Origin: Myxococcus qinghaiensis
Lineage (GTDB): Bacteria; Myxococcota; Myxococcia; Myxococcales; Myxococcaceae
Length of the DNA: 64,000 bases
Assembly: GCF_024198215.1 (NCBI RefSeq)
Contig: NZ_JAKCFA010000032.1
Location: 1-64,000 of the forward strand
Direction of reading: 5' to 3'
The number at the start of each line of letters is the position of its first letter. Within the stretch, counting starts at the first letter, position 1. The translations under genes and the position numbers were made by a program. Below the pieces are notes generated by a model. That model ran no database searches and was not told the origin of the DNA. It saw nothing but the letters and a program-made list of their open reading frames with translations. This document shows positions 53,287 through 61,425 of this stretch, one piece after another.

Positions 53287-54126
53287 TTGAGTACCGCTCC
53301 TCACCTGGAGGCCGGGGGCCTCCTGCTGATTGCAGATGCTTCCCTGCCCGCGGCCTCGCTCGAGCAGGCGGTGCCGCTGCTGGCCCAGGGTGAGGTGGGC
53401 GGCCAGGGAGCGCTGGTGTTGTTCGACGGCGTGCTCAAGCCCGAGCACGCGCAGTGGCTGCGGCGAGAGCCGCCGGCCCTGCTCCTGGCCACGCGCGAGC
53501 GCGACGGGGGACCTTCCATGTGGGAGGTCCGCCTGTTGGGCTCGCTGTGGAAGCAGGGCTCGTTGCTCCCGGACCAGGCGGAGGTGAAGCGCCATCCGCT
53601 GCGCCGCGTGGCGGACATCCACGCCGCGGCCACGGCGGCGGCGGTGGCGGTGGGCGACGCGGAGGGCAGCCGCGTGTCGGCCGGGCTGGTGGCGGACGTG
53701 GTGCATGAAATCGCCGCCAACGCGCTCCTGGATGCACCGGTGGATGCGCGGGGCGAGCCTCGCTACGCGCACCGGCGCACCGAGGTGCGGGAAGTGGAGC
53801 CGGAGGACGCCTGCGAGCTGACGTTCGCGGTGGAGGACGGCCGGATGTGGCTGGAAGTGGCGGACCGCTTCGGCGGCCTGCGGCCGGGCTCGTTCGCCCG
53901 GGCGCTGGAGGGGTGGGGCCAGCGCGTGAAGGTGGATGCGTCTGGCGGAGGGGCGGGTCTTGGATTGCGTCGCATCCTCGAGCACTGCGACACGGTGGCG
54001 GTCCGGGTGACCGCTGGCCGGGAGTCGCGAGTCGTGTGCGTGGTGGACCTGGGAGACGCGCGCCGCCGCGCGGCCCAGCCCAAGTCACTGATGTTCTGTC
54101 TGCATGAGGTCAGGGCCGGTGGATAG
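53287..54126 (+). CDS. GHKL (anti-sigma/RsbW-type) ATPase-domain protein
   Basis: A 279-residue cytosolic protein with a TTG start 9 bases after the receptor stop. The C-terminal half has a GHKL ATPase fold. The N-box is VVHEIAANALLDAP (Glu141, Asn145), the G1 box VADRFGGL (Asp193, Gly196, Gly197) and the G2 loop GGGAGLGLRR (220-229). It has no dimerisation/phospho-His helix, so it is unlike a histidine kinase and more like anti-sigma kinases (RsbW/SpoIIAB) or RsbT-type proteins. The first ~110 residues are an unidentified domain. Its end overlaps the STAS-kinase gene by 23 bases, strong evidence that the two act together. Confidence 0.8.
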   Translation: MSTAPHLEAGGLLLIADASLPAASLEQAVPLLAQGEVGGQGALVLFDGVLKPEHAQWLRREPPALLLATRERDGGPSMWEVRLLGSLWKQGSLLPDQAEVKRHPLRRVADIHAAATAAAVAVGDAEGSRVSAGLVADVVHEIAANALLDAPVDARGEPRYAHRRTEVREVEPEDACELTFAVEDGRMWLEVADRFGGLRPGSFARALEGWGQRVKVDASGGGAGLGLRRILEHCDTVAVRVTAGRESRVVCVVDLGDARRRAAQPKSLMFCLHEVRAGG

Positions 54127-57100
54127 CCAGGGTTCCAACGCCATCATCAGCCGGCTCCGCGTGGGTACCATCACCCACGTCCGGATCGCCGGGGTCATCG
54201 ACGAGACCTTCCCGTTGACGTCGACGAGCCAGGAGCTCAGTGGGCTCCTCGTCGTCGACCTCGGCCGGGTGGAGCGCATCAGCTCCTTCGGGGTCCGTCG
54301 GTGGATTGAGTTCGCCGCGAAGCTGCCTCCGGGCGCGCTGGGGCTGTACGTCGTGCACGCGCCCCCCGTCGTGGTGGATCAGCTCAACATGGTGGAGGGC
54401 TTCGCGGGAGTCGCCCGCGTGCTCTCCGTCCTCGCCCCCTATACGTGTCGCACCTGCAACGAAGACCGGATGCGGGTGGTGAACCTGGTGGACGAAGCCC
54501 AGGTCATCGCCGAGGAGCGCGCGCCCGAGCACACCTGTCCCGTCTGCTCCAACCCGCTGGAGTTCGCGGACCTGCCGGGCGAGTTCTTCGACTACGCGCG
54601 CCGTCAGCAGTTCGGCACCGTGGACCCGGTGGTGATGCGCTACCTGCGCGCGAGCATGCCGACGGACCAGTCGGAGCTGCCGCAGCACCTGAAAATCGTC
54701 CAGGACGACGTCACGTTCATCTCGCTGGCCAGCACGCTCAAGGGCGACCTCAACGTGCGCCGGCTCGCGTCCGGGTTGGAGGGGCGCGTCGCGTTCGACT
54801 TCAGCCACGTCAGGACGGTGGAGCCGGAGGCGCTGCCCAAGCTGGAACAGGTGCTGGACACCGCGGCGCAGGCCGCGCAGGTGGTGCTGTGCCGCGTGCC
54901 TCCGCCGGCGCTGGCCGTGCTGGCGCGCTCGTCCAAGATGATGCCGGGGCGGCTGGCCACGCTGTGGCTGCCGTGCGAGTGCCGCAACTGTGGCCAGGTG
55001 AGCCACCAGCGCATCCAGGCCCACGAGTACCTGGCGCAGCTTCGCGCGCACCAGACGACCACCTCCATCGAGTGCCCCATCTGCGGCGGCAGCGCCCAGG
55101 TGCCGCACATGCCGCAGCTCCAGGGGTTCCTGGCGCGCGTGCAGCTCACGGACCGGCCGCTGGACGACATTCAAGGGCTGGAGTCGCGCGCCCTCAGTCA
55201 GTACCTGTTCGGGTCCACCAACGTCGACCCGCAGGCGAACAAGGGCTCGCCCACCGACATCTCCAACTCGCTGGGCAGCACCAAGCTCAACATCATCCGA
55301 CGGCTGGGCCAGGGCGGCATGGCCGAAGTCTTCCTCGCCAAGCAGGTGGGCGTGAAGGGCTTCGAGAAGTTCGTGGTGATGAAGAAGATTCTGCCGCAGT
55401 TCGCGCAGAACCCCGAGTTCGTGGACATGCTGTTCGCGGAGGCTCGCGCCAACGCGCGCCTCACGCATCCCAACGTCGTGCAGACCTTCGACGTGGGCGT
55501 GTCCGACGGGGTGGCGTACATCCTGATGGAGTACGTGCGCGGGCCGGACATGAAGCGGCTGGTGAACGAGCTGCGCCGCAAGGGGCTCGCGCTGCCGCTG
55601 GAGCACGCGCTGCGCATCGTCGCGGAGGTGGCCGCGGGGCTGCACTACGCGCACGCGTACGTGGACCCGGCGGGCACGCCGCACCCCGTGGTGCACCGCG
55701 ACGTCAGCCCGCACAACGTCCTCATCTCGCTGGACGGCGCCATCAAGCTGAGCGACTTCGGCATCGCCAAGGTGGCGGGCGAGGAGAACACGCAGGCGGG
55801 CGTGCTGAAGGGGAAGATTTCGTACATCTCCCCGGAGGCCGCGTCGGGCCGCACGCTGGACGCGCGCAACGACGTCTTCGCGCTCGGTGTCGTCCTCTTC
55901 GAGCTGCTCACCGGACAGCTTCCGTTCCGCAGGGACCACGACGCGGCCACGCTCAACGCCATCGTCCGTGAGCCCGCGCCCGTGCCCTCGCAGCTGCGTC
56001 CGCAGATTCCGCAGGACGTCTCCGACCTCATCCTCCGCGCGCTCGTGAAGGACCCGGCGCGCCGCACGCCGTCCGCCGCGGCGATGCGCGAGGAGATTGA
56101 AGCGGTGATGGCGCACCACCGCCTCAACTCGTCCCCGGCGGCGGTGGCCCAGTTCTTCAAGGACACGCTGGGAGATCGGCTGGTGGAGTACACGCCCGCG
56201 ACCTCGTCGGGAACGGGCAGCCATCCCAAGCCCGTCCCCAGCGGCACGGGCAGCGGCAGCGTTGGCAGCGGGGACATGGTGGCCCCCGTCGACGCCAGGA
56301 CGCCCAACAAGGGCACGGGCAGTGGCCTGAAGCCGACCACGGCGGGCAGTGGCAACATCCCGCGTCCGACGACGGGCACGGGCAGCGGCAACGTGGCCGC
56401 GCGCCCCGCGACGCCTCCGCCCGTGGCGACCCGCCCGGCGACGCCTCCGCCGGTGGCGACCCGTCCCGCGACACCTCCGCCCGTGGCGACCCGGCCCGCG
56501 ACGCCTCCGCCCGTGGCGATCCGGCCTCCGCCTCCGCCGCCCACCATGACTCCGCTGCCGATGCTTCCGGAGCTGGAAGCGGGGGACCGGACCGAGGTGG
56601 TGCTGCTGCAGGGGGGCGCGCAGTTGCCTCCTCCCGCGCCAGCGCAGTTGGCTCCCACGCCGCGTCCCTCGCAGCCGGGCCACACCGCGGTGCCCGTGCC
56701 TCAGCGTCCTTCCTCCACCGCGCTGCCCGCCTCGGCGGCGCCCCGTCCCGCGCCGGCGCCCAGGCCGTCCTCGCCAGGACACCAGAGCCCCGTGCCCGCC
56801 GCGCGCCCCGCGCCTCCCGCGCCCGCGCACGTGGAGCCCGCCGCTTCCGAGTCCGGGAAGGGCACGTGGAAGTGGGCGGCCCTGGGTGGTGGTCTCTTGC
56901 TGGTGGTGGCCGTGGTGGCGGTGGTGATGCTGCGCGGTCCCGGCTCCATGTTCCTCAACCTGGAGGAGGGCGAGCACGTGTACGTCGGTGGCGTGCGGCT
57001 GGAGTCCGGCTCGCAGTCGCTGCCGGCGCCGCCCACCGGGCCGATGCTCATCGCCACGGCGGTGAACGGGAAGCTGCGGCGGTTCGGCACCACGCAGCTT

Positions 57101-57367
57101 CGCGAGGACATCGACGTGCGGACGCTGGCGGATGCGATGCCCCAGCCTGGGACGCGCGGGGTGCTGAGCGTGACGAGCGGCGCGCCGGGCTGCCAGGTCC
57201 AGGTGGACGGGGCTCCGCTGGCCAACCGCACGCCGGTGACGAAGGCCTCCATCGAGGCCGGCAGGGAGCTGGAAGTGGTGGTGAGCTGTCCTGGTGCCGC
57301 GAGCAAGCAGTGGGTGCTGGCGGTGCCCGGGCAGGAGATTGTCGTGACGGCTCGGCAGCAAGACTGA
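54104..57367 (+). CDS. Ser/Thr protein kinase with two N-terminal STAS-like/zinc-ribbon modules and a PEGA-like tail
   Basis: A 1087-residue multidomain protein. Module 1 (about 13-150) is STAS-like (LLVVDLGRVERISSFGVRRW) and ends in a zinc-ribbon with Cys115/118 and Cys145/148. Module 2 (about 175-330) repeats this with Cys291/293/296 and Cys324/327. The kinase domain (about 397-670) has GQGGMAEVF (402-410), Lys427, HRDVSPHN (Asp533) and DFGIAK (Asp551), so it should be active. A long Pro/Thr/Gly-rich linker (about 700-915) with four 10-residue repeats is followed by one membrane helix (about 924-946) and a periplasmic PEGA-like domain. Family Ser/Thr kinases normally have the kinase first, so the double STAS-ribbon lead is unusual. 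It overlaps the ATPase gene by 23 bases. Confidence 0.88.
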   Translation: MRSGPVDSQGSNAIISRLRVGTITHVRIAGVIDETFPLTSTSQELSGLLVVDLGRVERISSFGVRRWIEFAAKLPPGALGLYVVHAPPVVVDQLNMVEGFAGVARVLSVLAPYTCRTCNEDRMRVVNLVDEAQVIAEERAPEHTCPVCSNPLEFADLPGEFFDYARRQQFGTVDPVVMRYLRASMPTDQSELPQHLKIVQDDVTFISLASTLKGDLNVRRLASGLEGRVAFDFSHVRTVEPEALPKLEQVLDTAAQAAQVVLCRVPPPALAVLARSSKMMPGRLATLWLPCECRNCGQVSHQRIQAHEYLAQLRAHQTTTSIECPICGGSAQVPHMPQLQGFLARVQLTDRPLDDIQGLESRALSQYLFGSTNVDPQANKGSPTDISNSLGSTKLNIIRRLGQGGMAEVFLAKQVGVKGFEKFVVMKKILPQFAQNPEFVDMLFAEARANARLTHPNVVQTFDVGVSDGVAYILMEYVRGPDMKRLVNELRRKGLALPLEHALRIVAEVAAGLHYAHAYVDPAGTPHPVVHRDVSPHNVLISLDGAIKLSDFGIAKVAGEENTQAGVLKGKISYISPEAASGRTLDARNDVFALGVVLFELLTGQLPFRRDHDAATLNAIVREPAPVPSQLRPQIPQDVSDLILRALVKDPARRTPSAAAMREEIEAVMAHHRLNSSPAAVAQFFKDTLGDRLVEYTPATSSGTGSHPKPVPSGTGSGSVGSGDMVAPVDARTPNKGTGSGLKPTTAGSGNIPRPTTGTGSGNVAARPATPPPVATRPATPPPVATRPATPPPVATRPATPPPVAIRPPPPPPTMTPLPMLPELEAGDRTEVVLLQGGAQLPPPAPAQLAPTPRPSQPGHTAVPVPQRPSSTALPASAAPRPAPAPRPSSPGHQSPVPAARPAPPAPAHVEPAASESGKGTWKWAALGGGLLLVVAVVAVVMLRGPGSMFLNLEEGEHVYVGGVRLESGSQSLPAPPTGPMLIATAVNGKLRRFGTTQLREDIDVRTLADAMPQPGTRGVLSVTSGAPGCQVQVDGAPLANRTPVTKASIEAGRELEVVVSCPGAASKQWVLAVPGQEIVVTARQQD
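56401..56520 (+). repeat. Four in-frame 30-bp tandem repeats in the kinase linker
   Basis: Four 30-base units (56401-56430, 56431-56460, 56461-56490, 56491-56520) encode repeats of the form R-P-A-T-P-P-P-V-A-T. Units differ by a few silent or near-silent bases. The length may vary between strains and alter the linker between kinase and membrane. Confidence 0.85.
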
Positions 57368-57375
57368 GTGGCTGG

Positions 57376-57406
57376 CCTCGGGCCTCCTTCGGGGGGGCCC
57401 ACGAGG
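57376..57406 (+). other. Intercistronic hairpin between the kinase and LanB-like genes
   Basis: CCTCGGGCCTCC pairs imperfectly with GGGGGGCCC-A-CGAGG around a short TTC loop. No T-run follows, so full termination is unlikely. It could attenuate or stabilise mRNA in the 57-base gap and lower expression of the LanB-like genes relative to the kinase. Confidence 0.45.
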
Positions 57407-57424
57407 TTGAAGGACATGTGACCC

Positions 57425-59761
57425 ATGAAGGGCTGGACCTTCTTTCCTCACCTCGTCGTGCGGACGACGGGTTTCTCATTCGACTGGTTGGAGCGGTTGG
57501 GGTGCCCGGAGTCGGCGGCGTGGGCGCGTCGGCTCGAATCGGAGCGACGCGGGCTGGAGGCGCTGCGTGCCCAGGGGCCGCGCGTGCGTCGCCCTCCGCG
57601 AGAGCTGCTGGCCGCGCTCAAGGCGGGACGTCCCGTCAACACCGAGGGCCTGGAATCTCCGGAGCGCTTCGCGGAGTGGAATGTCCGCGCCGCGGCGGCC
57701 CAGGAGGCGGAGGCCGGCTTCGCCGAGGCGATGGAGCGTGAGCTGGCGGCGGTGGAGTCCCAACTCGCGACGCTGTGCCGAGAGCCGCGCTTGCTGGAGG
57801 CGGTCGCCAGCTCCAGCCCGCCCGTGGCGAAGGATCTGCTCGCGGGGCGCGAGGGCTCCCGGCTGCGTCGGCAGCTCGCCAGCTATCTGCAGCGGCTGTG
57901 CGCGAAGAACGAGACGATGGGCTTCTTCGGCCCCATCAACTACGGCCGCGTGGACCCGGACGCGCCCACGGGCGTGACGCTGAGCTGGTCCGGCCCCGAG
58001 ACGCTGGTGGGGCGCAACACCTTCGCGGCCTCGTGGCTGGTGCAGGGGTTGGTGCGGGCCATCGCGTTCGACCCGGATGTGGCCTCGTGGCTGGTGCCGC
58101 GCCGCAAGGCCTTCGCGGAGATGCCCGCGCGCAAGGCGGGCCCCACGCCGGAGAGCGCGGAGGAGCTGCTGCCCCGGTTGGTGGAGCTGGCGGATGGGAC
58201 ACGCACGCTGGCGGCCCTGGCGTCGTCGCTGGGCGTGGCGCCTGGCCTGGCCCGCGAGGCGCTGCGGCTGGGCTGTGACAAGTCGCTGCTCACACACCAG
58301 CTGGAGGTGCCCTCTGCGGTGCACCACCCCGTGGACGATCTGGCGGAGCGTGTCGCCGCGCTGCCGAGCGCGGGCGCGCGGCGTCATGTCGAGGGCCTGA
58401 GCGCGCTGCTGGAGTTGATGGGGCGCTATGGCGCGGCGGACGCGAGCGGGAAGATGGCGCTCCAGGACGCTTTCGCGCGGCGGGCGAAGGAGCAGTGGGG
58501 CGTGGCGCCCTCGACGGAGCGCGGCCCCGCGTCCGAGTCGCACAACTTCTACCAGGACCGGCTCGCGCTGCGAGAGGAGTGCGGCGGCGACCTGCGACTC
58601 GAGGTGGGGGGCGAGCGGGCCCGGGAGCTGGGGACCCGCATGGAGCCGGCGCTGGCGTGGATGGCCGAGGCGGCCTGGCGCACGCGAGACGCGGCGCGTG
58701 CGGCGGTGGCGCAGAAGGTCGGCTCGCGCACCGTGCCCTTCTGGAAGGTGGCCGCCGCCAGCGCGGACCTGCCGGTGCCGCTGGATACTTCGATGGCGGA
58801 GCTGCTCGCGCAGGCCATTCCGGACGCGGGTGCGCGCGCTGTCGAGCTGGGTGATGTGGTGCCTCCCGCGTGGGATTCGGCGCGGGCCCTGCCGCTCGTC
58901 ACGTCGGTGGACCTGCTCGTCGGGGCGAAGGACGTGGAGGCCTGGGGACGGGGCGACTACACGCTGGTGATGGGGGACATCCACGACACCGCGCTGGTGT
59001 GGGGCTGGGCGCTCCAGTTTCATCCATCGCGAGGGAAGGTGGAGAGCGCCATGGTGCGTGCGCTCGGCGCCCTGCCGCGCGCGATGCCCCTGGTGACGGT
59101 GCTGCCCTCGCGTCGCACGGGGCTGTTGCCCTCGGAGTTTCCCGGGCCGGTGGTGGAGCTGGGCGGTGTCAGCTCCCGCGCCTCCGCGTGGCGGATTCCG
59201 CTGGATGACCTGTTCGTCGAGAGCGATGGCAAGAGCGCGCGCCTGGTGTCGAAGCGGCTCGGCTCCGAGGTGTGCCTCTACAACGGCGAGCTGGAGAGCA
59301 CGGTGCATACGGCGTTCTCCCTGCCGCGCATCCGCCCGCTGCGGGTGTCGCTGGGGGAGCACACGCCTCGAGTCACGCTCGGCGGGGTGGTGGTGCAGCG
59401 AGAGCAGTGGCGGCTGGATGCGGCGGCGCGAGAGGCGCTGCTCGCGTGCAAGGACGACCGAGCGAGGCTGCGCGTCGCGGTGGGCCTGTGGGAGGCGCGC
59501 GGCCTTCCGACGTGTGTCTTCGCGAAGTTCAAGGGCGAGCGGAAGCCCGTGCTGGTGGACGTGCGCAGTCCGCCGTTGCTGCGTGTCTTCCTCAACCTGC
59601 TGGAGCAGAAGGAGGAAGTCCTCCTCTCGGAGATGTTGCCCGGGCCGGAGCAGCTCTGGCTGCGTGGGCCGGGCGGTCGCCACACGGTGGAGCTGCGCTG
59701 CACGCTGTTGTGGGGAGGTCCTCGGGCCGGCATGCCCTCTACTACCGAGGAGGAGAGATGA
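57425..59761 (+). CDS. LanB-like (lantibiotic dehydratase N-domain type) protein, copy 1
   Basis: A 778-residue cytosolic protein of the LanB N-domain kind. Residues 154-175 carry the signature Y-L-Q-R-L-C-A-K-N-E-T then FFGPINYGR. Also present are the Y-Q-D-R-x-x-x-x-E-E motif (HNFYQDRLALREEC) and a C-terminal PRVTLGGVVVQREQWRL. Full LanB enzymes are about 1000 residues and end in an elimination domain; that domain is absent, so this is the short type that attaches glutamyl or other aminoacyl groups from tRNA to peptides. The substrate is unknown. The Arg-Lys pair thought to bind tRNA seems present (Arg157, Lys161). AAGGA precedes ATG 57425. Its stop overlaps the next ATG (ATGA). Confidence 0.72.
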   Translation: MKGWTFFPHLVVRTTGFSFDWLERLGCPESAAWARRLESERRGLEALRAQGPRVRRPPRELLAALKAGRPVNTEGLESPERFAEWNVRAAAAQEAEAGFAEAMERELAAVESQLATLCREPRLLEAVASSSPPVAKDLLAGREGSRLRRQLASYLQRLCAKNETMGFFGPINYGRVDPDAPTGVTLSWSGPETLVGRNTFAASWLVQGLVRAIAFDPDVASWLVPRRKAFAEMPARKAGPTPESAEELLPRLVELADGTRTLAALASSLGVAPGLAREALRLGCDKSLLTHQLEVPSAVHHPVDDLAERVAALPSAGARRHVEGLSALLELMGRYGAADASGKMALQDAFARRAKEQWGVAPSTERGPASESHNFYQDRLALREECGGDLRLEVGGERARELGTRMEPALAWMAEAAWRTRDAARAAVAQKVGSRTVPFWKVAAASADLPVPLDTSMAELLAQAIPDAGARAVELGDVVPPAWDSARALPLVTSVDLLVGAKDVEAWGRGDYTLVMGDIHDTALVWGWALQFHPSRGKVESAMVRALGALPRAMPLVTVLPSRRTGLLPSEFPGPVVELGGVSSRASAWRIPLDDLFVESDGKSARLVSKRLGSEVCLYNGELESTVHTAFSLPRIRPLRVSLGEHTPRVTLGGVVVQREQWRLDAAAREALLACKDDRARLRVAVGLWEARGLPTCVFAKFKGERKPVLVDVRSPPLLRVFLNLLEQKEEVLLSEMLPGPEQLWLRGPGGRHTVELRCTLLWGGPRAGMPSTTEEER

Positions 59762-61425
59762 AGTGGCTGGTGCTGCCTCCACACCGGGACATCACGCTCG
59801 TACCCGAGGTCCCCGAGGGGTGGCACCTGCTGGACCTGGCGAGGGACTTCGGCCGCCGGGTCTTCTCCTCCGAGTCGGTGGAGGCCGAGGCCATGGCTCG
59901 CGAGTCGTCGCCGCTGTCGCCACAGACGATGCGAGAGCTGCTCTTGCTGCGAGTCGCGCAGGGGCTGCGTGACAGGGGGCCGATTCCGGAGCTGCGCGCC
60001 CTGGGCGCGGTGCTGACGGCGATTTCTGGCCCGCCCCATGGGGTCCACCTGCGTCTGGACGACGTGGAGCTGGAGTCCGGCACGACGGAGCGGAGCGGGG
60101 ATGTCCAGCGCGTGGCGGGATTGCCTGCGCCGTACTCGGATGACGTGGCGGGTGTCCTCGCGCGCTTCGAGGAGGCGGAGTGCGTCCGCGTGTGGTTGGA
60201 GCGCGACCTTCAGCTTCCCGCCGCCGTGTCACTCGCGCAGGCGTGTCCGGCGCATGTGCCCTTGGAAGTCGCCGGGCCCTTCGCCTGGGGTCATCGCAAG
60301 GTGCTGGGGCGGATGCCCGCGTTCCGGCGTGCGACGTTCCCGGAGCAGGTGCCCGCGCTGCGCTGGCGCGTGGCTTCGCTGCACGGTGCCTCGGGTGCGA
60401 GTGACCTCGTGTGGGTCTCCGATGGGCTCGGGCTGGAGGTCGTCGCTCCGTACCCGTGGGGTGATGCGCAGGACTGGGTGGAGTTCGATGCGCCGGCTGC
60501 CGACGGAACGGAACCGGGGGCGTTGCGACGGGAAGACTGGCTCGGTGCCTGCTCGTTGGATGAAGTGCGCGCGTACACCCGGGGTGCACGCTGGGCGGGC
60601 CACGTGTCGCTCGGTTCGCTCCTGGCGGCGGACGTGCTCGTGGAGAGTGGCTGTCACACGGTGGTGGTGGGGTTCTGCGGCATCGAGAACGGCCGGGTGG
60701 TGGATCCCGACCGGCGCTTCATTTCGCTGGAATCACTCGTCCAGGGCTATCAACGGTTGAAGGCCGCGGGTGTGCGGGTCGTCGCGGAGTGGTGGGTGGG
60801 CGCGCCGGGCATGGATGAGGCATCCCTGGATGTCACGCTGGCCGCGCTGGAGGGCTCGCGCTTCTTCGACCACCTCGCGGGAGTGCGCCCGTTCCACGCG
60901 TCGGTGGAGCGCATCGCCCGGGTCCGCAACATGTCTCGTTGGTGGGGACAGCCCGGCGACCCTCCGGCGGACCGCGACTTGTCCCGCAGTCGCCCTATTG
61001 AAAAGCCGGGCACGATTGAGGGGGCGCGCCTGCCCTCAGTACTCGCCTCGTTGGCGAGCCGGCTGCTGAGTCGCGCTCCGCTCAGTCCGGGGCGTGTCGC
61101 CGCGGCGTTCCTGTACGGGCCCGTGGCTCCAGCGCAATCGACAGAGACCGCGCACGAAGCCGCCGCGCTCGTCCGACTGGACGTGGACTGCGCGGTGGTG
61201 AGGCTGCCGGCCTCGCTCGATGGCGCGCCGAAGCCCACGTGGTACGCGGCGAACCTGGCGACAGGTGTCGTTCTCGCGATGGATGCGCGCCTGGCGCCCG
61301 TGCTGTCCCAGCTGACCGCGCCTGCTCCGGCGTCGGCGGCGCTGGGCGCGGTGCCGGAAGCGCAGCGCGCGAAGGTGGTGGAGATGCTGGTGACGAAGTC
61401 CATCCTGGAGAGGACGCACGGATGA
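59758..61425 (+). CDS. Radical-SAM-like TIM-barrel protein lacking the iron-sulfur cysteines
   Basis: A 555-residue soluble protein, overlapped on both sides by ATGA junctions with LanB-like genes. Residues about 285-380 resemble the second half of a radical SAM barrel: the strand VVVGFCGIENGRVVDPDRR, then SLESLVQGYQRLKAAGVRVV and AEWWVGAPGMDEASLDVTLA. Only six cysteines exist (142, 163, 265, 299, 307 and about 494), and none form C-x3-C-x2-C, so it cannot hold the usual cluster. The N-terminal ~140 residues and the C-terminal ~110 residues are unidentified. The C-terminus (WYAANLATGVVLAMDARLAP) could be a winged-helix peptide-binding (RRE/PqqD-like) domain. I infer a cofactor-free barrel that binds the same substrate as its neighbours. 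Fold assignment is uncertain. Confidence 0.45.
   Translation: MKWLVLPPHRDITLVPEVPEGWHLLDLARDFGRRVFSSESVEAEAMARESSPLSPQTMRELLLLRVAQGLRDRGPIPELRALGAVLTAISGPPHGVHLRLDDVELESGTTERSGDVQRVAGLPAPYSDDVAGVLARFEEAECVRVWLERDLQLPAAVSLAQACPAHVPLEVAGPFAWGHRKVLGRMPAFRRATFPEQVPALRWRVASLHGASGASDLVWVSDGLGLEVVAPYPWGDAQDWVEFDAPAADGTEPGALRREDWLGACSLDEVRAYTRGARWAGHVSLGSLLAADVLVESGCHTVVVGFCGIENGRVVDPDRRFISLESLVQGYQRLKAAGVRVVAEWWVGAPGMDEASLDVTLAALEGSRFFDHLAGVRPFHASVERIARVRNMSRWWGQPGDPPADRDLSRSRPIEKPGTIEGARLPSVLASLASRLLSRAPLSPGRVAAAFLYGPVAPAQSTETAHEAAALVRLDVDCAVVRLPASLDGAPKPTWYAANLATGVVLAMDARLAPVLSQLTAPAPASAALGAVPEAQRAKVVEMLVTKSILERTHG

Noticed and set aside
50521..53985. Long minus-strand open frame opposite the TonB receptor and ATPase genes
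   Set aside because: Antisense shadow of two well-supported genes; composition is biased to Arg, His and Ala.
56401..56520. CRISPR-like array
   Set aside because: The 30-base units are directly adjacent without spacers and are in frame within the kinase linker.
54110..57451. Long minus-strand open frame opposite the STAS-kinase gene
   Set aside because: Antisense shadow; no motifs, extreme His/Arg content, no ribosome site.
57476..59782. Minus-strand frames opposite the LanB-like genes
   Set aside because: Composition typical of antisense GC-rich sequence; the plus-strand frames have family motifs and ATGA overlaps.
59758..61425. Calling this gene an active radical SAM enzyme
   Set aside because: No C-x3-C-x2-C or other clustered cysteines exist, so cluster binding is not supported.
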